Shown: positions 10,957 through 22,084 of the stretch, in pieces
Layout of the letters: every line of letters starts with the position of its first letter
Position numbering within the stretch: position 1 is the stretch's first letter
From: Delphinus delphis
Taxonomy: Eukaryota > Chordata > Mammalia > Artiodactyla > Delphinidae
Reading direction: 5' to 3'
Assembly: GCF_949987515.2 (NCBI RefSeq)
Contig: NC_082692.2
Location: 87,863,488-87,927,487, forward strand
DNA: 64,000 nt
Notes under the pieces: model-generated
Database searches by the model: none
Seen by the model: only the letters and a program-made list of their open reading frames with translations
What the model was told of the DNA's origin: nothing
Made by a program: the position numbers and the translations under genes

Positions 10957-11890
10957 GGATGCTTTGGGTACCAAATAGTAGATACTCAAACAAAAAAGAG
11001 GAAAATGTGTTCATAGAACCCAAAATCCAGAGCTAGAGTTAGCTTTAGATAAAGCTAGATCCAGAGCCTTTTTTTTAAAAAATAAATTTATTTATTTTAT
11101 TTTTGGCTGCATTGGGTCTTCATTTCTGCACGCGGGCTTTCTCTAGTTGCATTGAGGGGGGCTATTCTTTGTTGCGGTGTGCGGGCTTCTCATCGCAGTG
11201 GCTTCTCTGGTTGTGGAGCACGGGCTCTAGGCATGCGGGCTTCAGTAGTTGTGGCACGCGGGCTCAGCAGCTGTGGCTTGCGGGCTCTAGAGTGCAGGCT
11301 CAGTACTTGTGGCTCACGGGCTTAGTTGCTCCGCGGCATGTGGGATCTTCCCAGACCAGGGCTCAAACCCGTGTCCCCTGCATTGGCAGGCGGATTCTTT
11401 ACCACTGCGCCACCAGGGAGACCCTAGATCCAGAGCCTTAAATCATCTCATCAGCTCTCTTCTCCTTTGTCTCTCTCTTCTCCTGTGCCTCTATTATCCT
11501 TTGCATTAAATTCAGTGTCAAACTTGTGTTCTCACCATTTGGCAACTCCTGGCAGCTCCAGGCCTACATCCTTAATGGTTCAAGGGTATCTGAATGAGAC
11601 TGCTCTTAATCCCAGCAGTTCCAAAAGAAGTTCCAGAATGAAATCTCATTGTACTCCTTGGCCTACCTTAGGTTACTTGCTTATCCTTGATCCAGGCTCT
11701 GGAACCAGAGGAGATGATGCTATGATTGATGGACTTGAGCCATAGTCCCACCCTTGGACCTAGGCATAGACCTAGGAGCCAGCCCCCCACAGCCGCATGG
11801 GCTGTGATACTCATAGGAAAAGTAAGATCTTGTAGACAAACAGAGAGTTGAGGCTGGGCAGGAAGTAACAACAGACATCCATCAAAAGCC
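10957..11890 (+). mobile_element. ancient LTR-like interspersed repeat, split by SINE
   Basis: The segment resembles a widespread mammalian repeat that I cannot name. Its left end is near TTAGGATGCTTTGGGTACCA with ACTCAAACAAAAAAGAGG. It resumes after the SINE with CTCATCAGCTCTCTTCTCC, GGCAGCTCCAGGCCTACATC, and ends GGGCAGGAAGTAACAACAGA. Related left ends occur at 16715, 28780 and 30245, all in the same orientation. Confidence 0.55.
11071..11424 (-). mobile_element. long CHR-type SINE, antisense
   Basis: It starts TTTTTTTTAAAAAATAAATT (its tail reversed) and ends CACCAGGGAGACC. The perfect 15-bp TSD TAGATCCAGAGCCTT lies at 11056-11070 and 11425-11439. The 112-codon open frame at 11103-11441 is a SINE translation. 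Confidence 0.93.
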
Positions 11891-12837
11891 ATAGCCTACA
11901 TTTCTTATCTTCTCCTATGTCCCTAAAACAACCTGTTGTGGAGACCTCTTTGGTTTTATCAGCCACTGCACAAGGGAATGGTAGTGGAGATTCTGTACCT
12001 AGTTGGAGGTCATGAGTATCAAGCATGGTCTAGGGAGATACAGTCCTCTTCCCAAGAGACTGCAGTCAGCCATATAAGATTTTGAGGAAATCTTTCTACC
12101 AGTTCTTAGTCCAAAATCTAGTCTGGAAATCAAGTCTCATTCCCAAAGATGGCTGTCTCTAGGGAGACTGAGTCTCTTTTAAGTCAAAGGCTTAAATCTG
12201 GCCCAGAGTTTCGTGGCTGTAACCTCTCTGAGATGTTTAATTATATATTCAACATAGGTTTAATCATATACTGAACATCCCATAGCAAGGAGGGTAAGAT
12301 AATTGTTCTGACACCTGGGACCTCCCAACTGCATTAAGCCACTCAGACCCTCACTGCAGTGTAGTGGTCAAATTGGCATCTCAGTACAGCCTTCTGGTTG
12401 CCTCCCCCACTGACCTATCCAAAAGCCATTCATGAAAGGTATAATTCTGCTAAGCAGGGCATCCCCCAGTAGAAAATAGGATGCAAAGACATTAAAAATA
12501 TACCCCAACTTTTATAACCTACTTTTGGCATTAACATTTTTTTTTTTTAATATCCCGAAAGCCTCAAAAAAGGGGAGCAGCCTCTGGCCTTCTGTTTCCA
12601 ACACCTTTAAAATTATCTCTCTCTTTATTGAAACTTTCCAGAAGCCACTTTCCTCTAAACCTTCATAGCAAGTTCTGAACTTCACACTGAGTCCTCATTA
12701 TCTTCTGCCTTGAATTAGTGTTGTTGTGTGCAAGCCTTAGATAGTAGTAACCTTTTGAGTTCAAGGCCTATTTATACCTTGCCTATGTGATATTTATATT
12801 TTTTTACGATGCGCTTGTTTAAGCCTTACAATATTGT
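11891..12837. other. unassigned DNA
   Basis: No repeat family, exon or RNA gene is recognised. Confidence 0.5.
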
Positions 12838-12960
12838 CACAATTACCTGAAGGACAGGACCTTCATTCTATTCATTTATGTATCTACTAAGAGCCTGGCA
12901 CAGGATTCTGTGTACAAAGTTGGTACATAGTTCATAGTTGTTGGAATAGCATGAATCTTT
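12838..12960 (+). repeat. L2 3' end fragment
   Basis: GGACAGGACCTTCATTCTAT, then GAGCCTGGCACAGGATTCTG and GTTGGTACATAGTTCATAG follow the order of the L2 3' end. Confidence 0.55.
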
Positions 12961-13189
12961 TGCATTTGTCTTTAAACTGTCTGTGTCTTGTGTGTACCTT
13001 GATGGTCTGGATTGTAGTTGGTAGTGAAATCCGTATTTTGCCTTGCTCCCGTGAATTTATAAAGGGTTGCCCCTCTGAGAAGTAGTTCTTATCAACACTC
13101 CTAACTCTCAGTTAGATAGAACTGACCACTTATCTTTGGCTCACTCCACATATCTTTCACTCCACTATACATAGGCTTCTATCATGTTA

Positions 13190-13325
13190 CGTTTCTTAGT
13201 TTATGTGCCTGTCACATTTCCTTATTCTGTGAGCCCTTCAAAAGACAAGAGCTATTTTTTTTTCCATTTTTTTTATCTCCCGTGCCTAGATGATAAATTT
13301 TGGTCTATAAGTATTTTTCATGTTA
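13190..13325 (+). repeat. L2-like 3' end fragment
   Basis: TGAGCCCTTCAAAAGACAAG and CTCCCGTGCCTAGATGATAA resemble the L2 3' end. The copy is diverged and the call is tentative. Confidence 0.45.
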
Positions 13326-13424
13326 TATAAATGGAACGACGTATTGAAGCTAAGATAATTAAGACAGTTCCTCTAGAGGAGGATGGACTCTGGTGTAAAA
13401 GTTAATCTTCACAATGATAACACT

Positions 13425-14050
13425 TCATTCATAACAAATTGCCCCAAGATTTGGTGGCTTAAAATAGCAATCATTTACTCATGCTCATGTGTCTGTGGTT
13501 TGGTGACCTAGCTGTGCTTCCAAGTGTGGGTCTGGCTGGTCTAGGCTCCTCACCACAAATTGGGCGCAGTCTTTAACCACGTGTTGACGCTGGAGGCCTG
13601 GCGGGAGATGCAGCAAATTACCCATCACCTTCTCATGGTGATGGCAGAAATGCAAGGGAGCAAGCCCTACCGCTTAAATATTTCAAGCCTTTGCTTGCAT
13701 CATGATGTGAATATCAAGTTGGTAATAATAAGCAACAAAGATATATTGTACAGCACAGGCAAATATAGCCATTATTTTGTAAGAACTTTAAATGGAGTAT
13801 AATATATAAAAATATTGAATCACTATGTCGTACACCTGAAACTAATGCAATATTATAAAGAATCTATACTTCAGTTAAAAAACAATAATATTGAGTTGGT
13901 AAAAAACATCCAAATGGCTAAGCCTGAAGTCAATGGGTGGGTAAGTATACTTTGAGTGTATGAGAACTGAAAAATCTTGGAGCAAAGGGCATACATAGGT
14001 GCAGGCTGGGGTGGAGAATTGTGGCCAACATTTCCATCTGGCATATCAGG
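13425..14050 (-). mobile_element. old MaLR-like LTR, antisense, split by L1
   Basis: CATAACAAATTGCCCCAAGA with GTGGCTTAAAATAGCAATC at the left, TTCTCATGGTGATGGCAGA in the middle, and AAATGGCTAAGCCTGAAGTC at the right follow the order of an old MLT1-group LTR read backwards. A younger L1 fragment at 13726-13886 interrupts it. Confidence 0.55.
13726..13886 (+). mobile_element. L1 3' end, cetartiodactyl type
   Basis: This 5'-truncated fragment has TTGTACAGCACAGGCAAATA, TTAAATGGAGTATAATATAT and CACTATGTCGTACACCTGAA, the 3' end of the L1 lineage found in whales and ruminants, ending in an A-rich tail. A diverged 16-bp TSD lies at 13710-13725 and 13887-13902 (AATATCAAGTTGGTAA versus AATATTGAGTTGGTAA). 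Confidence 0.8.
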
Positions 14051-15518
14051 TTATAGAGAAGATTCGTGAAAGAAATAGCAATCCTAGAGTTGGATAGTTT
14101 CACTTAGCCATTGCTGTTCTGGGATTTATTTGTGGTCAGCATCCAAGATACCCAAGGATGATTCTATTTTAAATCATATTTGAAGATCCCCTGAGTTGAT
14201 GCTTATGAGTTGTCCTTTTACTGCACTTACAGTATAAATTGTATACACTTACGGATATCAAAATGTTGCTGTGCTATGCGTACTAAATCTAAGGTTAGTT
14301 TCTTTCATGACTAGATTGTCCTTATTATGGCCCTCATTTTTAACACACCCCCCCCAAGTAAGTTGCCTCCTTAATAATTCACTAACAATCCTGACCCTCC
14401 CTTCAGAGAGGCTGTGTTATTTAACTGCCTTCTTCCCCATAATCAAGTCAGACCCCATGAACAGTTAAGGATTCTTTTTTGGAATTTGTAAATGAATATG
14501 ATTTAATACAAGTTGATGCAATAGTTTTAAGGTTTAATATTTTGCACCCTCTGCTGGGGAAAAAACAAAGAGAATTACAGCAGATGTGGAAAAGTAAGTG
14601 ATTTAGGACATGAAGTGAAAGCCTTAGATTAGAAGACCACTTGGCCCATAAAAGTCTTTCATTTTGCAGTTAGTTTGAGAATATGATTCTGTAACTCTCC
14701 TTGCATAAACAATATATGATGAAATTTAAATTCATGAACATTAACCTGAAAATATCCAAGCTTACAATTTATTGGATGCAGAGATCTGAAAAATCCCTTT
14801 AAAGCCTTCCCTATAGGTGGATTTTGGAATATATTTAGGTTAAATCCCATTGATAAGAACCCAAAATATCAAGAAACAGAAATACTAAATATCTGAAAAA
14901 CTGAGACTTAAATGGTACTTTCTATTAAGAAAGCCACAAGCTAGTAATTTTCTGTTCTGCATTCCACAAAAGAGGTTGTCAGCTTATGCAGTACTTGAAT
15001 TATAAGGAAACAAATAACTTTTTGTTTCACAAGTAAATTTAAATGCCATAACCTCTTAACAGTGCATTACTGAGAATGATAAAGACATTATCCACTGGCA
15101 TACACTTTCATTTAAAGGTCTCCACATAAGGGCAGAGACAGCCTAAAATTTCTTCAAGTTAGGTTCAAACATAACATAAATCTGAATTCCATAATGCCTT
15201 TCATAAGATGGAAGAAAGTAGCTATATCTAAAACATTCTCCAGCTCTTGTTCATAACAGGTGAACAGTTTCATCAGAGTGAAATGATCACTTAGAATGAC
15301 AAATTTTTTTTTGACAAATGTTTTAAATGGAAGAATATGAGATTCAAGTAGATCTTCTTTCGAAACCCTTATACCTGTACAAACATCTGTGTGACTGCCC
15401 TAGTTTATGTTGAATGCCCTAGGACATTGAGAGTGGTCAGCCTTATCCATTTCCCACACTTTTATAATCCACTGTTGAAAGAATATTTCAGCTGACACAG
15501 CTGTCTCAGTAGCCTCTG
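14051..15518. other. unassigned DNA
   Basis: No repeat is recognised. A short C run lies at about 14347-14356. Some text near 14660-14730 looks loosely like 17725-17790, but the match is too weak to annotate. Confidence 0.45.
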
Positions 15519-15625
15519 GAGCAACACAAACCTGATATTTTCTTATCCGAGGTTATTTTTTAGGTCATCAGTTCTATTCCCAAACATCTGACAGACCCTG
15601 GTGTTCTTAATTAGAATGGTGGCAC
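15519..15625 (+). repeat. unassigned direct repeat, copy A
   Basis: This 107-bp segment resembles 17396-17503. In the core (15562-15618 against 17438-17494) I count 46 of 57 positions identical without gaps, including a shared 15-bp block TTCTTAATTAGAATG. I do not recognise the family. It may be two fossils of one old element or parts of one longer element. Confidence 0.6.
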
Positions 15626-15866
15626 ATCTACTGATCATTATCTTTATGACTTCAATTTTCTCAACTTGTAACAAGTTCAGAAGCACGTTTTGCAGACCTT
15701 GTCTGTTGCTCTCTGAATCACACCTACTAGCACTTACTAAGCCAGTCTGACATCATTTGATAAGTAAAACACAGATTCTCAGATGGTAAATCAAAAATAG
15801 AATGGTTTACCTCCAGGGAAGGGACCTTGAGGGCAAAATGGTAAATTCTGATCTCAGTTTTTCTTC
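15626..15866. other. unassigned DNA
   Basis: Nothing is recognised. Confidence 0.4.
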
Positions 15867-15944
15867 CTCTCTCGCTCTTTCTCTTTTGCTTGCACTCTCT
15901 CTCGGTTCTCTCTCCATTTCTCTTTCTCTTTCTTTGCCTTTTTC
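15867..15944 (+). repeat. (CT)n pyrimidine-rich tract
   Basis: An imperfect CT/CTTT low-complexity stretch of about 78 bp, with a few purine interruptions such as GCTTGCA. Confidence 0.85.
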
Positions 15945-16714
15945 ATAAAGCCACACACAAAATCATATATCAAAATGTAAAATAGAAATATGGATAATAT
16001 TACATGTCCATATTTTGTTGCTAATCTTTAAATGGTATAGGCGATATACATGTGTCCTTTATAAACAGAGCCTTTCTGAACTGTGCCATGTACGGGAGTA
16101 CAGGGAAAAGAGCCATAAAGGTCATTTAACGGTATTTTCCACAGGTTGCTGTTATGTGAAGACTTCATATAATCTGGCCTTTCGTTTCCAGCTTTCTCTT
16201 CCATGTTTCACAATGTATGCTGTTTTAGTAGACCCTGTGCCTTTAATAGCATTTTCAAAATGCTACTCTTGTCCATTTATTTATGTGTTAGGACCTGTCC
16301 AGGCTATCTTCCCTTCTCATTTCTACTACTTCACATTATCTCCAGCTCGTGTAAAATAATTAAGCATAAAAATTATTTTTCAAAAATGTCGACATAAAGT
16401 GATTTTTTTTCCTAAGGCTAGAACTAATCTAATTATTTAATTCAGTTCAATTAATTAATTACTTTTGTCACATATATGTCCTTTTAACACAAATTTGGAT
16501 TGAGCTGATTAACGTTTATGCTTCTGGATCCAGATTCCCCATTGCAGTTTTCTCCTGGGGTAAAGGGGGGATACTTTCCATACAATAACAATGATTGTGT
16601 TGATTTCCCAGTCTTATTTTCTTACCACGTAGAGAAAGATCTTAGGTTAGAGTTTGTCTCATCTTCATTCTTGGCACCTGTCATGCTCTCCCTGAACACT
16701 TGCAATCCCTGTGT
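15945..16714. other. unassigned AT-rich DNA
   Basis: No repeat or gene is recognised. The 114-codon plus-strand open frame at 16015-16359 has no recognisable domain. Confidence 0.45.
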
Positions 16715-17125
16715 AAGGACTCTTTCAGTTGCAAGTAACAGACAACACAATCAAACTACCTTAAGATGAACAAAAAGAACTTATTTATTCGTGATGTAGG
16801 AGGGAATGAAACATGGTAGTTCTCAGAATGAAAGGAAGAGATCTAAGGCCTTAGGGACTAAAACGAAGTCTCAGTGCTTCCCAGATACTGTTTGTATGTA
16901 TGCCTTCCATCTCTGCATCTCTCTGTGGGCTTCTTCCTCCACCTCAGCAAAGCCCTTTCCACGTAGTGAGGATCACAACTGCCGTAAGCAGCAGTTTCAA
17001 AACCAGCAAATTCTCTCATTGCCTGGTTATCTGGGGAAGGCATCTGATTGGCCCTGCTTTGATTCACCTGTTCACCTCTTGGACCAATCACAGTTGCCTG
17101 GCCTTGGAAAACTATTAGTTTGAAT
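16715..17125 (+). mobile_element. ancient LTR-like interspersed repeat
   Basis: GGACTCTTTCAGTTGCAAGT, AATCAAACTACCTTAAGATG and AGAACTTATTTATTCGTG are the left-end landmarks of the same unnamed repeat as at 10957. Two CCAATC/GATTGG-like motifs lie near its right end (about 17044-17090). Confidence 0.5.
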
Positions 17126-17395
17126 CATATGTGATTTCTGTTTCTATAGGTTCAAAATAGTCAAGTATAGGCAGTTTCTTTTGGTTCAACTGAACGAGGA
17201 TCAGGCCTCAGTCACATGCCAACCTTGGGGCCAGGTGGTCTTTTACTATGATCTGAAGAAGGATGCAAAAATGGACAGAGAGCTGAGAAATTAGTTACTA
17301 AATAGTTCTAATAAAATATTTTATATATTTCAATAACTTAAGGCCAATAATATAATCTTTATTATATGAGAACTTAAACCATGAAAATACACCTG
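17126..17395. other. unassigned DNA
   Basis: Nothing is recognised. Confidence 0.4.
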
Positions 17396-17503
17396 GAGCA
17401 CAAAAATCTGATCTTTTCAAATTTGAAGCGATTTAGCAGGTCCTAAGTTCTATTTCCAAGCATCTAAATGGTTCTGGTATTCTTAATTAGAATGATAGAG
17501 GCA
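17396..17503 (+). repeat. unassigned direct repeat, copy B
   Basis: Partner of 15519-15625, about 1.9 kb away in the same orientation, with a core at 17438-17494. The family is unknown. Confidence 0.6.
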
Positions 17504-18104
17504 GTTATAGATTCATATATATACTAAAGTGAATTTTACTTTTTTATCATGTTTCATAAGCTAAGTTTCTTAACATACATCGCATTTCATTCCCAATTCC
17601 CAAGTAATTGAGGACCATATGCCGAAATGTTTCATGTCTTCTTACACGAAGCCACTATTCTGTATTAGAAGATGAAAGCTTATTGATTTAGGATCCTACA
17701 AAGGGAGATATTTCAAAAGTCTTTTAAATAGCCCATAGATATGAGACTAATGTGATTCTTCTGGACTTTGCATACAATTTTTTATATTTAAACCTGATGA
17801 AATACTAATATCCACCCATTTTGGACTGACCAAAGTGGCAGTTTCATGTGGTTCAAACTATTAATCCATGAAAGAAATTATTCTAAATCATGCAGATGGA
17901 CTTCGTACAGTTTGAAATTCAGTATCATTCTTGGCCTAGGTCTAAAGTAGTATAGGAGAATCCCTCTCAGATGTGGTTTACCTCATGTTTTTCACAGCTG
18001 TTAAAAATGATCGTTCGTACATGTATAGTTATACATGTACCCAAGTATAACTATAAGTGGACAAAGGATAATTTTCCAGTGCAGCTTAGATATGGGTATG
18101 AGAT
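17504..18104. other. unassigned DNA
   Basis: No repeat is recognised. It contains the overlapping hairpins listed at 18017-18055. Confidence 0.45.
18017..18055. other. two overlapping inverted repeats
   Basis: GTACATGTATA (18017-18027) pairs with TATACATGTAC (18030-18040) across a 2-nt loop. The overlapping TATAGTTATAC (18024-18034) pairs with GTATAACTATA (18045-18055). Both have perfect 11-bp arms and they exclude each other. No function is claimed. Confidence 0.85.
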
Positions 18105-18228
18105 CATGACAGCGCTCCCGAAGGGAACAGAAGCCATGCCAGTTTTGTTCACTGTTTTGTCCTCAACACCTAATACAGAACCTGTGACAAAGTAGGCATT
18201 TAGTACGGTAATATTAACTGAATGAAAA
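18105..18228 (+). repeat. L2 3' end fragment
   Basis: CACTGTTTTGTCCTCAACAC, then AATACAGAACCTGTGACAAA and TAGGCATTTAGTACGGTAAT and a CTGAATGAA tail follow the L2 3' end. Confidence 0.6.
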
Positions 18229-18429
18229 TAAATATATGTAAATGTTTGAATGCACTGTGAAGACAGGCTTTGGATGAAAAAAACATATGCCCTAAGTATA
18301 TGGAAAATTAAATTCATTAGGTACCTGACATTTTACTGATGGCTTTGGTGAATACATTGTGAGATAACACACCAGGAATGAGATGCTATATGTGAGGACA
18401 ATAACAAGAGAAGACTAGTGAAGAACATT

Positions 18430-18447
18430 CCACACACACACACACAC
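18430..18447 (+). repeat. (CA)n microsatellite
   Basis: A perfect short CA run of about nine units. Confidence 0.9.
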
Positions 18448-18576
18448 AAAGTACGTACAAATGTCCTGAGATGGGAAAGAAGTTAAAAAAATCAAGATGT
18501 AGTGAATGGAGCCCAAAGTGGCTGGAGTGGAGAGCAGGGAAGTTGGGAGAACAACTTGTTAAGGATAAGGATTAGG

Positions 18577-19043
18577 CTTGTTTTTACCAAGAAGATCTTT
18601 CTTTCTCTTCCTTGATTCTTCTTTATTTTCTGATCCGTGTTCGAAGAGGCAGTTGGTAGACACAGCGTCCTTGGGCCTCTTGCTCTCCTATGTGTCTGGC
18701 TGGCTCTGCTAAAGCTACAAGCTTTTACAGCCCTTCTCAGGTATTTCTCGGGGTTATTTACTCAGCCAGTAACCTTGAGCGACCAGGTTACATCTTGTGT
18801 GGACAAAGCACAGGCTTGCTTACCGTTCTCTATAAGAACGATGGTTCCCCAAACTCAGAGTTCTCAACTATGACACAGACCCACTGTGTGTGCAGCATCA
18901 AACACATTGCCTCTCCACACCCACCCCAGGACTTGGGAGCAGGGGTGACAGTGTGCTGCTGCCTGTGCTGTGTGTAATAAAGTCATTCGTCTCTGACCCA
19001 CGAATCTTGTGTCTTAGCATCCATGAATAGTAACAGGGTCACA
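18577..19043 (+). mobile_element. probable solo LTR (class uncertain)
   Basis: The segment has an LTR-like order: a CTATAAGAACG TATA-like motif at about 18829-18839, a polyadenylation signal AATAAA at 18976-18981 following a GTGCTGCTGCCTGTGCTG stretch, and a right end GGGTCACA (CA at 19042-19043). The left end is only guessed from a TG at 18577 and no matching TSD was found. No viral coding sequence is present. It could be another kind of unique sequence. Confidence 0.4.
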
Positions 19044-19320
19044 TTAGGTTGTAAGTAGTGTAAACATCAATTCCCAGACCTGACACTGTATTTATTAACT
19101 CCTCAGCAATTTGGGGGAAATAATAGAAAAGATAAGACTTTGCCTTTTAAAGAGTTTAAGCTAGAGATTTGACTGAATACAGTCACATTAACTTTTAGTG
19201 TGATTTTTAATAAGGAAGAACATATGAGAATATTATTAATGTTTGGTTACCATCTGTGACTAGGTGCAAAAATATCATTTGATTACTTTCATAGGGATAA
19301 TAATATATTATTTTGTAAAA
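19044..19320. other. unassigned DNA
   Basis: Nothing is recognised. Confidence 0.4.
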
Positions 19321-19331
19321 AAAAGAATTTC

Positions 19332-19537
19332 GGGCTTCCCTGGTGGCGCAGTGGTTGAGAGTCCGCCTGCCGATGCAGGGGACACGGGTTCGTGCCCCGG
19401 TCCGGGAAGATCCCACATGCCGCAGAGCGGCTGGGCCTGTGAGCTATGGCCGCTGAGCCTGCACGTCCGGAGCCTGTGCTCCGCAACGGGAGAGGCCACA
19501 ACAGCGAGAGGCCCGCGTACTGCAAAAAAAAAAAAAA
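19332..19537 (+). mobile_element. short CHR-type SINE, sense
   Basis: GGGCTTCCCTGGTGGCGCAG opens the copy. The B-box-like GGGTTCGTGCCCC is at about 19386, and the body ends GCGTACTGC before an 18-base A tail. The TSD AAAAGAATT lies at 19321-19329 and about 19538-19546. Confidence 0.92.
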
Positions 19538-19546
19538 AAAAGAATT

Positions 19547-20714
19547 CCTATTCTATGTGAGTGGATTTTCATCTTGAATGTATAGTGTTGAAATGTAAGT
19601 AAACACTAGTTATGTTATATACCACTGGGGAAGCTTTCTCTATTTTGCCTAAGTATCTGTACCATAAATATATTTTTTCTAAGATACTCCAATTTCTATA
19701 GTTTCGATTTATTTTTCATAATAATGATATATTAAAATATATAGATACCTAAGGACTATTTCAATAATATGAAATATTGTAGATTATGACTTTTTTTTTA
19801 AAGTTGTCATTTTTAATAAGTTATGTTGAACTCTCGAAAATTCTCTGAGACTCAAACTGTAAGGGAATGAGCATTTTATTTAGGTCATTGCAACAGGAAA
19901 AACTCTCAAAGGAAGTAAGTATCTCCTCAAACCTGGGGAATAAGAGGGACTTTTCAGGGGAAGGGAGCAAAAGCAGCAAGACGCTTGCTGCAAATTTGGT
20001 GGGTTTTCGTGAGGCAAGTGCTTCTGTTGTGCTTGAAAGGAGAGGGTATTTATGTGTGTGTGTGTGTATGATTTGGCCCATTATCAGTCCTTCACATCCT
20101 GTTCTTAGAATTTTTTCACTTGAAGAAGAAGTTTAGAAAGAGGCAATTTGTTTATTAACATGAAATCATAATCATTGAGCTAATTTTTTCCAAAATGTTC
20201 ACTTCTGTTTAAGATTCTTTGGAAAATTGACTAAAGGACCAACATCTTTTTCTTAAATGTATCCCTAAATATTACAGATGTTGTCACCAGACTGCCAGTA
20301 AACTTATTTTAAAAATAAATAAAACTTCTAGACAAATGTAGTTAGTTAATATTCTGCAATATATGTTTTGAACCTCCCCTTGTGAAATCTTACATGAATG
20401 AACAATTCACTGATTAACTGTGGAACAGTGATTTATTCTACCTCAAAGTTAGAGTCTAAATATAATCATTTCATTACTGGTAACAAATCACCTTAAGAGA
20501 AGTTACAGTTAGAATATTTCCTCACATCTGGAATGAAATGCTGAATGTAACTTTCAGTTCTATCTCCCTTTATCATGCTGCAATGAACCTGAAGGTTAAT
20601 TTACTTCCCATCTGCCTTTATTTCTTATTCTATGGATCTTATGCATTTTTTCCTTTTTTCTTTCGTGAGAATATATACTCTATTCCAACCTCGCCCCCTT
20701 TTTTTCCACTTATG
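19547..20714. other. unassigned AT-rich DNA
   Basis: No repeat family is recognised. A short (TG)n run lies at 20054-20068. Confidence 0.5.
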
Positions 20715-20759
20715 ATCCTTTAGTGTGATGTCTTTCAGTAAGACATCACACTAAAGGAT
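20715..20759. other. perfect 20-bp inverted repeat (hairpin)
   Basis: ATCCTTTAGTGTGATGTCTT at 20715-20734 is followed by the 5-nt loop TCAGT and then its exact reverse complement at 20740-20759. The next bases outward do not pair. It does not belong to any repeat I recognise. Confidence 0.95.
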
Positions 20760-20829
20760 AATGCTTTCATTAGCATAATGTAAACACACCCTCTTCCAAT
20801 TAATCAGCGAATTTTTGTAATTTGAATTT

Positions 20830-21027
20830 TTTTTTTGCGGTACGCGGGCCTCTCCCTGTTGTGGCCTCTCCCGTTGCGGAGCACAGGCTCCGGACACGCA
20901 GGCTCAGCGGCCATGGCTCACGGGCCCAGCCGCTCCGCGGCATGTGGGATCCTCCCGGAGCGGGGCACGAACTCGTGTCCCTGCATCGGCAGGCGGACTC
21001 TCAACCACTGCGCCACCAGGAAAGCCC
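20830..21027 (-). mobile_element. short CHR-type SINE, antisense
   Basis: A T tract leads into GCGGTACGCGGGCC, and the copy ends CCACCAGGAAAGCCC. The perfect 14-bp TSD TGTAATTTGAATTT lies at 20816-20829 and 21028-21041. Confidence 0.94.
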
Positions 21028-21041
21028 TGTAATTTGAATTT

Positions 21042-21399
21042 CTTGAAGCAACTTTTTGCTTAATTTTCTCCTATAGATGAATAGCACTTTGAAAGTTATA
21101 AAATACAAATACTGCTGGTCACTCTAAATGATATTCACATAACTTAGGCATATTTTTCTGATAATGGAGCTATTATTACGTTTTTCTCCCTTTAGACTTT
21201 GTCAGTATTAACTAGCACATGACACAATAACATCTGCATCTAAGTCTATTCAAGGAGAGAGGTAATTTAATAACATCACTTAAACTTCAATCAGAGTTAT
21301 GATCAAGGAAGGAAAACTTGGATAGTCTGATGGGATGTGTGCTGGGTTTATGGCAGTTTAGTCATCCTCTACTAAATTGTAGCTGGTATAGTACAGTGC
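21042..21399. other. unassigned DNA
   Basis: Nothing is recognised. Confidence 0.4.
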
Positions 21400-21545
21400 C
21401 AGAGGACATAGTTTTGTGGCCAGTCTCACCTGGTCACTCTAGTCTTAACTGTTTAATTCCTGGATCTGTGAACTTGGGCAAATAGCTAAGCCTCATTTTC
21501 TCATCTTTAAAATGGGAACTATAACCTTGATCAGAGAGTGACTGT
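21400..21545 (+). repeat. MIR, sense
   Basis: CTGTGAACTTGGGCAAATAG, CCTCATTTTCTCATCTTTAA and AATGGGAACTATAACC are the conserved MIR core in order. Confidence 0.65.
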
Positions 21546-22084
21546 CATGATATATATTAATTGCTTAATATATTTTATTTCTCTATTATTACTATTACTG
21601 ATACCACTGCAGAGCCACTATAACATGCATATTTACTGGCCAATCTCAGACGCCTGTTTTGAAGCAGCAGGTCAATTATTTAGTATCTGCATATCATGCA
21701 CACAGTGCTTTAATTACTGTATCTGAACCCTAATAATAGGTCTAAATAGAGATGTTAACTTGGCCTTAGTTTAGATTACTGGGGCATATGGATGATGAAC
21801 TTTGACATTTTAAGTCATTCATCTTAATGCATCAAATATTTTCAAACTTTTAAAAAAATCTTTTATTGTGCGGTTTTATTTTTGTTGTTCTATTACTTTT
21901 CTTCAAACCTGACATTAGTGCCTTATAATAATATGTAAGTTACTGGCATTTTGTTACCACATTTATGAGCAAAAGAGTTCATAATCTTACTTTTTACAGG
22001 TTATGTTTTCCTCCTAGTTTCAAGTATTGCATGATTATAAATTGTTTTTTTCATGTTTAAAAGCTGAGTACATAACGAAGGTGG
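21546..22084. other. unassigned AT-rich DNA
   Basis: Nothing is recognised. Confidence 0.4.

Noticed and set aside
16015..16359. 114-codon plus-strand frame
   Set aside because: No recognisable domain. Hydrophobic stretches reflect T-rich DNA.
14660..17790. Possible extension of the direct repeat pair to 14660-14730 and 17725-17790
   Set aside because: The similarity (GTCTTT..., GATTCT..., GCATA...) is too weak by eye to separate from AT-rich background.
19344..19400. tRNA-like A and B boxes
   Set aside because: They belong to the tRNA-derived head of a SINE. No complete cloverleaf or separate tRNA gene was found here or at the other SINEs.
20715..20759. Hairpin as a microRNA precursor or terminator
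   Set aside because: A 20-bp stem with a 5-nt loop is too short for a usual microRNA precursor, and hairpin terminators are bacterial. It is reported as structure only.
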